Below are positions 1 through 12,187 of a DNA stretch of 64,000 bases, piece by piece. The notes below the pieces were generated by a model. It worked only from the letters and a program-made list of their open reading frames with translations, ran no database searches and was not told where the DNA came from. The translations under genes and the position numbers were made by a program. Source of the DNA: Novacetimonas maltaceti (GTDB lineage Bacteria; Pseudomonadota; Alphaproteobacteria; Acetobacterales; Acetobacteraceae); assembly GCF_002906255.1 (NCBI RefSeq), contig NZ_POTC01000001.1:124001-188000 (forward strand). Reading direction: 5' to 3'. How positions within the stretch are numbered: position 1 is the first letter of the stretch; each line of letters starts with the position of its first letter.

Positions 1-1475
1 CTGTCGGCCACGACGCCGCATCCGGCCTGCACATACATCCTGCCGTCCTTGACCACCGCCATGCGCAGCCCGATGCAGGTGTCCATCTGCCCTTCCGGAC
101 CGAAATAGCCGATGCACCCGGCATAGGTCGCCCGGCGCGTCGGTTCGACCTCGTCAATGATTTCCATGGCCCGGATCTTGGGCGCGCCGGTCAGCGTGCC
201 CGCCGGGAAGCCCGCCATCAGGGCGTCAAGCGCCTCAAGCTCCGGCCGGATGGTACCTTCCACGTTGGATGAAATGTGCATCACATGGCTGAACCGTTCG
301 ATGACGAACTGTTCCGTCACCCTGACGGAGCCGAGTTCGCATGCCTTGCCCACGTCATTCCGGCCAAGGTCGATCAGCATGAGATGTTCGGCCCGCTCCT
401 TGGGGTCGGCAAGCAGGTCCTGCTCCAGCGCCACGTCCTCGGCCGCGGTGCGCCCGCGTGGTCGTGTCCCGGCCAGTGGGCGCACGGTCATCGTGCCGTC
501 GCGCAACCGCACCAGGATCTCTGGCGAGGACCCGACAAGGCTGAACCCGTCAAGGTCGAGGTAGAACAGGAACGGCGCCGGATTGATACGGCGCAGCGCA
601 CGGTACAGCGCGAAGGGCGGCAGGGTGAAATCCGCCTCGAACCGCTGGCTGGGCACGACCTGGAACGCATCGCCCGCAGCGATATAATCCTGGATGCGGC
701 GCACCACGGCGCAGAATTCCTCCCGCGTGAACGGGGATGTGGGCACGGGCGGGGCGATGGCCCCCGTTTCCTGCTGTGGCGTGGGCAGTGGCGTGGCCAG
801 TGCCGCGCTGGCCTGCCGCAGGAGTTCCTGCCCCCTGTCCCATGTCTCCTCGGCCGGGGTGTCCGCGTCGGGGCGCAATGGCACCGCAAGCAGCAGTTCA
901 TCACGCACGGTATCGAAAATGGCGAACAGCCCGGGGCGGATCATGATCCCCTCCGGCAGGTCAAGGTCGTCGGGCGGAATATCCGGCAGGTATTCCATCT
1001 GCCGGATCATGTCATAGCCGAGGTACCCGAACACCCCGCCCGTCATCGGGGGCAGGTAGTCGGGAAGTTCGATGCGGCTGGCGTGGAGCACGTCGCGCAG
1101 GGAGGCCAGCGGCGGGCGGGTATCGGCGTGGAATTCGTGCCGGGCGGCGGACGGGTCCGTACACAGGCTGGCGTGGCCGTCATGGCAGCGCCAGATCAGG
1201 TCAGGCAGCAACCCGATCACCGAATAGCGCCCGCGGGAGACGCCGCCTTCCACGCTTTCGAACAGGAAGGCGTTGCGTCCGCCCGTGCCGCCGCCATGCC
1301 GCCGGGCCAGTGGCGAGAGGTGCAGGAAGGCCGCGACCGGCGTCAGCAGGTCCGCAGGTTCCACCCGCCATGCGACTGTCGCCTTCCCGGCGCGCAGCAT
1401 GTCCAGCGCCTCTTTTCGGTCAGGGGCGGGTGTTGCCCGGAACGAAGGGATGAACTGCGAAGGGTCTGTGCTCAC
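1..1475 (-). CDS. trpE: Anthranilate synthase component I (3' end beyond window)
   Basis: Converts chorismate to anthranilate, using ammonia from the TrpG glutaminase, as the first step of tryptophan synthesis. About 491 codons are visible; the C-terminal end lies before base 1. The N-terminal part carries LFESVEGG (71-78) and RYSVIG (83-88), the LLES-type element known in this family for tryptophan feedback binding. The chorismate-binding part shows GSSPEILVR, RPLAGTRPRG, DLGRNDVGK and a GTLTGAPK motif, which separates it from isochorismate synthases. The start is a GTG whose first bases overlap the stop of the upstream ppiD-like gene (GTGA), so the two are probably translationally coupled. 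PabB is the main alternative, but the LFES element and the full N-terminal domain favour TrpE. Confidence 0.93.
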   Translation of the reverse strand, partial: MSTDPSQFIPSFRATPAPDRKEALDMLRAGKATVAWRVEPADLLTPVAAFLHLSPLARRHGGGTGGRNAFLFESVEGGVSRGRYSVIGLLPDLIWRCHDGHASLCTDPSAARHEFHADTRPPLASLRDVLHASRIELPDYLPPMTGGVFGYLGYDMIRQMEYLPDIPPDDLDLPEGIMIRPGLFAIFDTVRDELLLAVPLRPDADTPAEETWDRGQELLRQASAALATPLPTPQQETGAIAPPVPTSPFTREEFCAVVRRIQDYIAAGDAFQVVPSQRFEADFTLPPFALYRALRRINPAPFLFYLDLDGFSLVGSSPEILVRLRDGTMTVRPLAGTRPRGRTAAEDVALEQDLLADPKERAEHLMLIDLGRNDVGKACELGSVRVTEQFVIERFSHVMHISSNVEGTIRPELEALDALMAGFPAGTLTGAPKIRAMEIIDEVEPTRRATYAGCIGYFGPEGQMDTCIGLRMAVVKDGRMYVQAGCGVVAD

Positions 1476-3403
1476 TGTCCTGCCTCTGCATTGCCCTTGC
1501 CGGAAACGGCGGACATGACGGCGTTGATGGCGCTCGGGTTGGGTTTGGGTTTCACGATCGCCTGCAGGGCCTGAGCATAGCTCATCTCCACATCGTCGGC
1601 CACGGCCTGCGACAGGGTGGTGCGGATGCGATCGAACAGCATGCGCTGTGCCGCCGGATCCGGGGTGGAGATGTCCGTCAGCGTCGCGACATAGAAGGCC
1701 CCGTCTGCCTCCACCATCAGGCTCTGTCCCGTGTGGTCGAGGCGGAAGGCGATTTCCGCGACGTCATGCGGGACTTCGTTCACGTCATGCGTGCGGGAGA
1801 ACGGCGCGCTGTGGACCATGTCGGCCACGGCGGGCTGGATATGGGCAAGGCCGCCCCCATCCTGTGCCTGGGTGTAAAGCATGGTTGCGGCCTGGTCGGC
1901 GGCGTGGCGGCGGGCATCGTCCATCCAGGCATCGCGGACCTTCTGCGCGGCGTCTTCATACGACTGCGCGCGTGCGGGTGTCTCCCCATCGATGGAGACG
2001 GCGTACCATGTCCCTTCCGGCGCCTGCAGCAGTTCAGGGGCGCTGCCCTTGGGCTGGGAGAAGACGCGCGCGACGATGGCCTGGCGCACGGCCGTGCTGC
2101 CGGGAATGGGTGCGGGCGTGCCTTCCTGCGTCATGCCATGGGCATCGACATTGCCCGCGACCGCCACCGCGCCGAGGTCGGAGGGAATGGAATCGAGGCC
2201 GCCGCCGGCGATGGCATCCTGCAGTTTCTGCACCCTGTCGCCGATCTGTGCCTGCACCCGTTCGGCCAGGGCCTGCGCCTGTAGGGCGGGGCGTGCGGAG
2301 TCAAAATCGGAAATGTGGGCCGGAGTGACATGGATGACGCGGAAGATGGCCCACCCGCCATCCGTATGGATGGGGGGCGATACGGTGTCGGACGGAGCCG
2401 TGAAAATCTGCCGCCCGAGTTCCTGCGACGGGACGGAGGAAATGCGGATGTCATCCATCTCCACGCTCGCGCTGTCCTTGCCCGCGCTTTTCTGCATCGC
2501 GTCCCAGTTCGCGCCGCCCTGCCAGGTGGCCAGCAGTTCGCGGGCCCGGGCTTCGGTCGGTGCGGTAATGACCTGTACGGAGCGTGTCTCCGGCGTGTTG
2601 AAGCGCTGGGCCTGCTGTTCATACATGTGGTGCAGGTCGGCGTCGGGAATGGTGATGGAGCGCGCGACGGTCTGGGGCGAAAGGACCACGATTCGCGCGT
2701 GCCGGTAGGCCGGGGCCTCGAACTGCCAGGGGTGGTTGGCGTAGAAGCGGCGGGCCTGCGCGTCGGTCGGGGCGGCGGGCGTCTGCGCGGCGAAGGGCAC
2801 GCGCACGATGTCTACCCTGCGGGTCTGGGCCTCGAGGTCGAAGATGCGGCGCACCAGGCTGGCGGGCGCGGTCGCGCCATTGCGAATCGGTTCCATCAGC
2901 GCCTTCGACGCCTGCTCTGCCCGGACGAGTTCAATCAGGCGCGCCTCGGTCATGCCGCTGCTGCGCAGGCGCGTGTTGAACAGGGCGCGGTCGAACTTCC
3001 CGCTCTTGTCCTGGAAGGCCGGGATGGCGAAGATTTCGGCACGCACGGCACTGTCGGGGACAAGCAGTCCATGGTTGCGCGCGGCAAGCGCGACCTCGTC
3101 CTGCAGGATCATGCGCTGGAGGACCTGCTGCGCGATCTGTTCGCGCGTGGCCGCGGGGATCTGCGACGGGTCATCAAGGTGCATCTGCTGCGCGATCTGG
3201 GGCATTTCCATGCGCAGCGCCTGTTCATAGGCCGGGACAAGGATCGGGTCCGGCCCGACGCGCGCCACCACATCGGCGCGTTCGGTGCCGATGTTCATCA
3301 GGACATCCCCCACGCCCCACCCGACGAACGTCAGGAAAAACAGCCCCACGACAACCCTGCCGACCCAGGAATCGACAAAAACACGGCACAAGAATGATAA
3401 CAT
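1472..3403 (-). CDS. ppiD: SurA/PpiD-type peptidyl-prolyl isomerase, inner-membrane anchored
   Basis: Periplasmic folding factor, 643 residues from the chosen ATG at 3403. The reading frame stays open for another 86 codons upstream, but that stretch is low-complexity and basic, whereas the ATG at 3403 gives a short cytoplasmic end followed at once by one membrane segment (about residues 14-32), the PpiD arrangement. After it comes a long helical chaperone region of the SurA_N type (about 35-230), then a parvulin-like region (about 240-370) and a second alpha/beta chaperone-like C-terminal part. Length is close to that of other PpiD proteins. It overlaps trpE by four bases, a link seen in several alphaproteobacteria and probably not functional. 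Whether the parvulin domain is catalytic cannot be judged from sequence alone. Confidence 0.85.
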   Translation of the reverse strand: MLSFLCRVFVDSWVGRVVVGLFFLTFVGWGVGDVLMNIGTERADVVARVGPDPILVPAYEQALRMEMPQIAQQMHLDDPSQIPAATREQIAQQVLQRMILQDEVALAARNHGLLVPDSAVRAEIFAIPAFQDKSGKFDRALFNTRLRSSGMTEARLIELVRAEQASKALMEPIRNGATAPASLVRRIFDLEAQTRRVDIVRVPFAAQTPAAPTDAQARRFYANHPWQFEAPAYRHARIVVLSPQTVARSITIPDADLHHMYEQQAQRFNTPETRSVQVITAPTEARARELLATWQGGANWDAMQKSAGKDSASVEMDDIRISSVPSQELGRQIFTAPSDTVSPPIHTDGGWAIFRVIHVTPAHISDFDSARPALQAQALAERVQAQIGDRVQKLQDAIAGGGLDSIPSDLGAVAVAGNVDAHGMTQEGTPAPIPGSTAVRQAIVARVFSQPKGSAPELLQAPEGTWYAVSIDGETPARAQSYEDAAQKVRDAWMDDARRHAADQAATMLYTQAQDGGGLAHIQPAVADMVHSAPFSRTHDVNEVPHDVAEIAFRLDHTGQSLMVEADGAFYVATLTDISTPDPAAQRMLFDRIRTTLSQAVADDVEMSYAQALQAIVKPKPNPSAINAVMSAVSGKGNAEAGQ

Positions 3404-3715
3404 GCAGACACCAGACCCAGACGAAAATCGGCAAGTGGACGCGGCATGACCCATGCGCGCATGGCATGGATGGGCCACTTTTTCAGCAGCGGCACCATAC
3501 GGCCCCCCCGCGCGTTTGACCAGTCGGGCGTTTGGGCCGCGATGCGTTTGGCCGTGGCGTGCCCGCTCACGCCCCTGCCCCGCCATGTGAACGGGTTGCC
3601 ACCCCCGCCACGGCATGGTGTAGGTTGGAGTTGAGCATCCGCGCCGCCCGCCGCGAGGCATGGGCCGGGCAGCGGTATGATACAGTCAGTGTGTGCAGTA
3701 ACCGGAACAATAAAA
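3404..3715. promoter_or_regulatory. Divergent intergenic region between ppiD and tpiA
   Basis: 312 bases separate two genes pointing away from each other, so promoters for both must lie here. Short frames cross it but have no recognisable protein features. I see no convincing operator, riboswitch or small gene. The 30 bases before tpiA are relatively A-rich, consistent with a leader. Confidence 0.4.
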
Positions 3716-4459
3716 ATGAAGCAGATCATCGTCGGCAACTGGAAGATGAACGGCCTGACCGCGGACGCCGCCAAGGCTGCCGATGACATCGGCGCGGCCA
3801 TGGGGCAGGACGTTTCTGGCGCGCAGGTGGTCATCTGCCCGCCATTTACGCAACTGGCGCTTGTGGGGCCGAAGCTGCGGGAACATGGCATCGCGCTTGG
3901 CGCGCAGGACTGCCATCAGGATCCCTGCGGCGCGCATACCGGTGACATCGCGGCCAGCATGCTGCGTGACCTAGGGGTCGAATACGTGATTCTTGGCCAT
4001 TCCGAACGTCGTCGCGACCATAACGAGCTTGATGAAACCGTGCGGGAAAAGGCGGTCGCGGCCGCGGCGGCCGGCCTGACCCCCATTGTGTGCGTGGGCG
4101 AAAGCGAAGACCAGCGTTCCGCAGGGGATTCGCAGGAAGCCGTCGGCTGGCAGATCCAGGGGTCGCTGCCGCAGGGCTTCACCGGCATCGTCGCGTATGA
4201 ACCCGTCTGGGCGATCGGGTCGGGCACGGCGGCGTCGCAGCAGGACATCGCCGACATGACGCAGTTCATCCGCGAAGAACTGGTCCGGCAGTTCGGGGAT
4301 GCTGGTAAAACCATAAAAATCCTTTATGGTGGATCGGTCAACGGACGTAACGCCGCCGATATCCTGCCGCTTGCCAATGTTGGCGGCGCGCTGGTCGGTA
4401 ATGCCAGCCTGGCGGCGGAGACGTTCATGCCGATCGTCCGCGCGGCGGTCGATATCTGA
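3716..4459 (+). CDS. tpiA: Triosephosphate isomerase
   Basis: Interconverts dihydroxyacetone phosphate and glyceraldehyde 3-phosphate. The 247-residue length is typical. Family landmarks are all present: GNWKMN with Asn8 and Lys10, the catalytic His95 in GHSERR, the catalytic Glu162 in AYEPVWAIGSG, flexible loop 6 following it, and the phosphate-binding YGGSV (204-208) and GGALVG (223-228). An in-frame ATG lies 13 codons upstream, but the family N-terminus begins at MKQIIVGNWK, so 3716 is chosen. It leads a plus-strand run tpiA-secG-pyrG-kdsA; tpiA-secG-pyrG is a common alphaproteobacterial order. Confidence 0.97.
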   Translation: MKQIIVGNWKMNGLTADAAKAADDIGAAMGQDVSGAQVVICPPFTQLALVGPKLREHGIALGAQDCHQDPCGAHTGDIAASMLRDLGVEYVILGHSERRRDHNELDETVREKAVAAAAAGLTPIVCVGESEDQRSAGDSQEAVGWQIQGSLPQGFTGIVAYEPVWAIGSGTAASQQDIADMTQFIREELVRQFGDAGKTIKILYGGSVNGRNAADILPLANVGGALVGNASLAAETFMPIVRAAVDI

Positions 4460-4499
4460 TTTCATCGGCCCCGTCCGCAGGGGATAGCTGGGAACAAGT

Positions 4500-4823
4500 A
4501 TGATCACGGTCCTTCTTTTGTTGCATCTGTTTGTCACGGTGGCACTGATCGGGACGATCCTGATCCAGCGCAGCGAGGGCGGTGGCCTCGGGATCGGAAG
4601 TTCGCAGGGGATGGGGTCCTTCATGTCGGGCCGTGGCACGGCAACGCTGCTGACGCGTTCCACAGCCATCCTCGGCACGATCTTCATGGTGCTGTCGCTG
4701 ACGCTTGCGATCATGAACCGTGGCGCCTCCTCGGGTGTCGGGCACGACATTCTGGCGCAGCCCCCTGCCCCCTCATCCCCGGCCGCACCGGTCGCGCCGG
4801 CGGGCACGCCCGCGACGAAGTGA
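4500..4823 (+). CDS. secG: Protein-export membrane protein SecG
   Basis: Small subunit of the SecYEG translocon. The 107-residue product has the SecG plan: membrane segment at about 2-22, a glycine-rich loop with a GGGLGIG / GSFMSGRG stretch (27-46), a second membrane segment at about 50-72, and a Pro/Ala-rich cytoplasmic tail (about 80-107). A GGGATAGCTGGGA stretch just upstream can serve as ribosome-binding site. It lies 40 bases after tpiA and before pyrG, the usual order. Confidence 0.95.
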   Translation: MITVLLLLHLFVTVALIGTILIQRSEGGGLGIGSSQGMGSFMSGRGTATLLTRSTAILGTIFMVLSLTLAIMNRGASSGVGHDILAQPPAPSSPAAPVAPAGTPATK

Positions 4824-4834
4824 TGCGTATGGCT

Positions 4835-4866
4835 GGCCCGGCAGCCTGCATGAAGGCTGCCGGGCC
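4835..4866 (+). terminator. Strong 13-bp hairpin between secG and pyrG
   Basis: A perfect inverted repeat, left arm 4835-4847 and right arm 4854-4866, closes a six-base loop a few bases after the secG stop. The stem is almost all G-C. No clear T-run follows (only a TTT at 4873-4875), so it may pause or protect the secG messenger rather than fully terminate before pyrG. Confidence 0.55.
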
Positions 4867-4890
4867 GGATACTTTCTGCCCGCTGCGTGA

Positions 4891-7409
<2,519 letters not shown>

Positions 7410-7437
7410 AACTTTCACAATATGTGGGCGGTCGTGC

Positions 7438-7926
7438 TCATGCGCTGTATTTCCATGACAGGGCCATGACCGTGACCGCCAGCAGGCAGACCTCCACCAC
7501 CGTTACGACAACCCATTGCAGCGCCATGTAGCCGCGCGGCATCGCTCCCCTGCGCCATGCCATGCGCTCCACGACCAGGACGCCCGCGAAGCCGGCCATC
7601 AGCATCAGCACTGCCGCAAGTTCGTGGAACATGGCCGCGCAGAGCGACAGCCAGCCGATACCCGCAGGCAGACTGCCCAGCGTCAGGCGCCAGGCGTTGA
7701 TTTTCGCGTTTGCCTGCCCCGGCGTGATGATGGCCGGGGTCTCCAGCGCCAGTCCCCAGTGAACAGCCCCCATGAAGGACAGCATCACCGCCCCGTACCC
7801 TACCGTCACCTCCAGCATGCGCGGTGTCACGTCCGGCGAGAGGAAGATGATCGCACAGGTGCAGCCCACGATCGGGATCAGGCTGGCGATACCCATGACA
7901 ATGGCCAGAAGGGGAAGGCGTTTCAC
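7438..7926 (-). CDS. DUF3429-family inner membrane protein
   Basis: 162 residues, mostly hydrophobic, with about five predicted membrane segments (roughly 4-30, 40-60, 80-95, 100-125, 138-160). The pattern GYGAVMLSFMGAVHWG is what I recognise as the DUF3429 core; members are small inner-membrane proteins of unknown function found in many proteobacteria. It converges on kdsA with only 28 bases between and diverges from eno. No catalytic residues can be named. Confidence 0.7.
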   Translation of the reverse strand: MKRLPLLAIVMGIASLIPIVGCTCAIIFLSPDVTPRMLEVTVGYGAVMLSFMGAVHWGLALETPAIITPGQANAKINAWRLTLGSLPAGIGWLSLCAAMFHELAAVLMLMAGFAGVLVVERMAWRRGAMPRGYMALQWVVVTVVEVCLLAVTVMALSWKYSA

Positions 7927-7970
7927 GGCGTCGGGTGCTCCTTGCTAAGTTTCCATCTTATCGCACTGAG

Positions 7971-9358
<1,388 letters not shown>

Positions 9359-9373
9359 AGCGGCACGGCCCCC

Positions 9374-9402
9374 GGTGGCGTCCGCGCGGGACGGATGCCA
9401 CC
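9374..9402 (+). terminator. Hairpin between eno and ftsB
   Basis: An 11-bp stem with one G-T pair, arms 9374-9384 and 9392-9402 around a 7-base loop, starts 15 bases after the eno stop. No T-run follows, so partial termination or messenger stabilisation after eno is more likely than a full stop. Confidence 0.4.
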
Positions 9403-9438
9403 ATTGATGCAGGCACAAGGACTGGTACCGGATAACAG

Positions 9439-9768
9439 ATGCGGATTGGCAAGATCATCAGGCGGATTGTCGGCAGTGCCCTGCCCCCTGCCCTTTTCAT
9501 CGGGCTGACGGCCTATTTCGGCTGGAACGTAATGCGCGGCGAACATGGACTGCACAGCTATGCCGCGCAGTTACGCCTGCTGGATGAAGCCAACAGCGCG
9601 CAGAAGGATGCCTATGCCGAGCAGCAGGTCTGGCTTCGCCGGGTGCGGGGCCTGAAGGAAAACACGCTGGATCGTGACCTGATGGATGAACGTGCCCGTT
9701 CGATGGAGAACCTTGCGCGCCAGGACGAGATTGTCGTCCCCTACGGCCCGCATGACCGGCTGTACTGA
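9439..9768 (+). CDS. ftsB: Septum formation initiator family protein FtsB/DivIC
   Basis: Bitopic cell-division protein expected to join FtsL and FtsQ in the divisome. 109 residues: a short basic cytoplasmic end, one membrane segment (about 12-32) and a charged helical region (about 35-90) of coiled-coil type rich in Leu, Glu and Arg, ending in a short tail. Position right behind eno is the standard alphaproteobacterial location of this gene, which supports the call since the family is poorly conserved in sequence. Confidence 0.85.
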   Translation: MRIGKIIRRIVGSALPPALFIGLTAYFGWNVMRGEHGLHSYAAQLRLLDEANSAQKDAYAEQQVWLRRVRGLKENTLDRDLMDERARSMENLARQDEIVVPYGPHDRLY

Positions 9769-9803
9769 CAGTCCCCAGGCCCACGGCCACAGGGATGGAT
9801 ACG

Positions 9804-9841
9804 AAAAAACCCCGGCCCAACTGAATGGACCGGGGTTTTTT
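9804..9841. terminator. Bidirectional Rho-independent terminator between ftsB and rpmG
   Basis: A perfect 12-bp inverted repeat, AAAAAACCCCGG at 9804-9815 and CCGGGGTTTTTT at 9830-9841, with a 14-base loop. The A and T tracts give a U-run on either transcript, so it can end both ftsB (plus) and rpmG (minus). Confidence 0.9.
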
Positions 9842-9863
9842 CATACCGAACGGGTCGGCAGGG

Positions 9864-10031
9864 TTACTTGATTTTCGCTTCACGGAACGTCACGTGCTTG
9901 CGCGCGACGGGGTCATACTTGCGCATTTCCATCTTGCCGGTCTGGGCGCGGGCGTTCTTTTTCGTGACGTAGAAATAGCCGGTATCCGCCGTGGAAACGA
10001 GCTTGATCTGAATGGTGTTGGTCTTTGCCAT
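9864..10031 (-). CDS. rpmG: 50S ribosomal protein L33
   Basis: 55-residue ribosomal protein beginning [14 protein letters not shown], with the GYFYVTKKN and [10 protein letters not shown] stretches of bacterial L33. The family's zinc cysteines are absent, so this is the zinc-free form. The frame runs 27 codons further upstream, but MAKTNT at 10031 is the family start. Convergent with ftsB across a shared terminator. Confidence 0.96.
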   Translation of the reverse strand: MAKTNTIQIKLVSTADTGYFYVTKKNARAQTGKMEMRKYDPVARKHVTFREAKIK

Positions 10032-10191
10032 GATATCCTCAGCACTGCTCCGCCGCTGCTGGAACACTTGGGTGCAGCAGTGGTTCAAGTTTGGCGGAAA
10101 ATGCGCATACAAGAGGCTGAGGTCAAGCTTTTAGTCTTGATATTCGCCTTCAAAATCCTCTTAACCGGCAAAAAAAGGAGTCCCGCCTGCC

Positions 10192-11394
10192 ATGTTGAGC
10201 GTTTCAGAAGCCCGCGAACGTATCCTCCAGGGGCTTCGCGCCACCGCGCCGGAGATCGTCTCCCTCTCCTGCGCGGGGGGGCGTGTCAGCGCATCACCGG
10301 TGCTGGCGCGCCTTGATAACCCGCCGGCCGACATCTCCGCCATGGATGGGTATGCCGTGCGTGCGGCGGACCTGTCGGGCGACGGGGCGCGGCTGCGCCT
10401 GATTGGCGAAAGTCCGGCCGGGCATCCCTTTGGCGGCACTGTGGGGGCCGGGGAATGTGTGCGGATCTATACCGGCAGCATCGTCCCCGCCGGGGCGGAT
10501 GCGATCGTGCTGCAGGAAAATGCGTCGCAGCAGGATGATATCGTGACCACGGCGCAGGTTGCGCAAGCGGGCCTGTATGTGCGCAGGCGCGGGCAGGATT
10601 TCGCACATGGGCAGGAAATCATCCCGGCGGGGCGGCGGCTTGACGCCCGTGGCATCGGCCTTGCCGCCGCGGCCAATCATCCGTGGGTCAGTGTATATCG
10701 GCGCCCGCGTGTCGCCATCGTCGCGACGGGGGACGAACTTGTCCTGCCGGGTGAGCCGATGGGGCCGGGCATGATCGCCAATTCCAATACCCTGATGCTT
10801 GAGGCCGTGGTCCGCGCCGCAGGAGCTGAACCCGTCATGATGCCGATTGCGCGTGACCGCATGGAGGACCTCATGACGCTGTCGCGCATGGTGGAAGGCA
10901 TGGACATGCTGGTCACGATCGGCGGTGCCAGCGTGGGGCGTTACGATCTGGTGCAGGAAGCCCTGAAGCGGATCGGCGTGGAGATGGATTTCTGGAAGAT
11001 CGCCATGCGTCCGGGCAAGCCGCTGATGCACGGACGCCTGGGGGGCATGCCGGTCATCGGGCTGCCCGGCAATCCGGTTGCCGCCTTCGTGTGTGGAACG
11101 CTGTTTGTGGCCCCTGCGTTGCGGCGTCTGATGGGGCAGGACGCGGTCGGTCCCGAAATCGGGATGGCAATCCTTGGCACGGATGTGGAGGCCAACGACC
11201 GGCGCGAAAGTTACCTGCGCGCCCGACTGCATCACGATGCGGCGGGACAGTTGGTCGCCCTGCCCTTCCCGCAGCAGGATTCCGCGATGTTGCAGGTCCT
11301 GTGCGACAGTCAGGCGCTGGTCATACGCGACGCCAACGCCCCGCCCGCCCGCAAGGGAGAGGCGTGCCGTATCATCCGCCTTGATATTCCCTGA
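10192..11394 (+). CDS. moeA: Molybdopterin molybdotransferase MoeA
   Basis: Inserts molybdate into adenylylated molybdopterin, the last step of molybdenum cofactor synthesis. 400 residues with the MoeA plan: N-terminal domains I/II including DISAMDGYAVR (about 43-53) and SIVPAGADAIV, then the MogA-like domain with VAIVATGDELV, TIGGASVGRYD and GLPGNPVAA, and a beta-rich C-terminal domain IV. AAAAAAGGAGTCCC upstream gives a good ribosome-binding site. lexA follows 88 bases downstream. moaA is in the same window at 32170-33198. Confidence 0.96.
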   Translation: MLSVSEARERILQGLRATAPEIVSLSCAGGRVSASPVLARLDNPPADISAMDGYAVRAADLSGDGARLRLIGESPAGHPFGGTVGAGECVRIYTGSIVPAGADAIVLQENASQQDDIVTTAQVAQAGLYVRRRGQDFAHGQEIIPAGRRLDARGIGLAAAANHPWVSVYRRPRVAIVATGDELVLPGEPMGPGMIANSNTLMLEAVVRAAGAEPVMMPIARDRMEDLMTLSRMVEGMDMLVTIGGASVGRYDLVQEALKRIGVEMDFWKIAMRPGKPLMHGRLGGMPVIGLPGNPVAAFVCGTLFVAPALRRLMGQDAVGPEIGMAILGTDVEANDRRESYLRARLHHDAAGQLVALPFPQQDSAMLQVLCDSQALVIRDANAPPARKGEACRIIRLDIP

Positions 11395-11418
11395 GAGAGG
11401 GAGTTGACCTCGGAGCCG

Positions 11419-11433
11419 GAACTAACATAGAAC
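11419..11433 (+). promoter_or_regulatory. SOS box (LexA operator) upstream of lexA
   Basis: GAACTAACATAGAAC is an exact GAAC-N7-GAAC site, the reverse complement of the alphaproteobacterial LexA box GTTC-N7-GTTC. It lies 49 bases before the lexA start and 24 after the moeA stop, so it should mediate LexA autoregulation without controlling moeA. Confidence 0.88.
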
Positions 11434-11482
11434 GAAGGATAGGTTTTCTGGTTTTGTTCCTTGGTGGTGGGAGATACCCTTC

Positions 11483-12187
11483 ATGCTGACGCGTAAACAA
11501 CATGAACTCCTGCTTTATATCGACCGGCACCTGAAGCAGACCGGGTTTTCCCCTTCCTTTGACGAGATGAAGGATGCGCTGGGGCTGCGTTCGAAATCGG
11601 GCATCCATCGCCTGATTTCCGCGCTGGAGGAACGCGGGTTCGTGCGGCGCAAGCATCATCGCGCCCGTGCGCTGGAGGTGGTGCAGATCCCGCAGATCGA
11701 GGCGGCGGACCCCGGCCTGCGCGGCGGCGATGCGTTTTCTCCCACCGTCATCAAGGGGGACTTCACCCCCATCCTGCCCGCCGTGCAGGTCGCAGCCACG
11801 GTTGGTGCGGTCCGGGTGCCGTTTCTGGGCCGGATCGCCGCCGGCCACCCGATCGAGGCGATTAGTGACGCGACGAACCTCATTGATGTCCCGGCGGGCC
11901 TGATCGGGGCCGGGACCTATTACGCGCTGGAAGTCTGTGGCGATTCGATGATCGAGGCCGGGATCCTCGATGGGGATACCGTGGTCGTGCGGCAGGATCA
12001 GCACCCCGAAAACGGGGAGATCGTCGTCGCCCTGATCGAAGGGCATGAAGTGACCCTCAAGCGCCTGCGCCGCAAGGGCAGCACCATTGCGCTGGAACCG
12101 GCGAATGCGCGGTATGAAACGCGCATCATGCCCGCCGACAAGGTCGCTATCCAGGGGCGCCTTGCCGGCCTGATACGGCGTTACTGA
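11483..12187 (+). CDS. lexA: SOS repressor LexA
   Basis: Represses DNA-damage genes and self-cleaves when RecA is activated. 234 residues: winged helix-turn-helix at 1-66 ([10 protein letters not shown]...[12 protein letters not shown]), a linker, and the S24 peptidase domain. The scissile Ala120-Gly121 bond lies in GRIAAGHP, the nucleophile is Ser155 in [10 protein letters not shown] and the general base is Lys193 in EVTLKRL. An exact SOS box lies 49 bases upstream. The 3' end overlaps the convergent bioCD gene by 7 bases. Slightly longer linker than Escherichia coli LexA, as usual in alphaproteobacteria. Confidence 0.97.
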   Translation: MLTRKQHELLLYIDRHLKQTGFSPSFDEMKDALGLRSKSGIHRLISALEERGFVRRKHHRARALEVVQIPQIEAADPGLRGGDAFSPTVIKGDFTPILPAVQVAATVGAVRVPFLGRIAAGHPIEAISDATNLIDVPAGLIGAGTYYALEVCGDSMIEAGILDGDTVVVRQDQHPENGEIVVALIEGHEVTLKRLRRKGSTIALEPANARYETRIMPADKVAIQGRLAGLIRRY

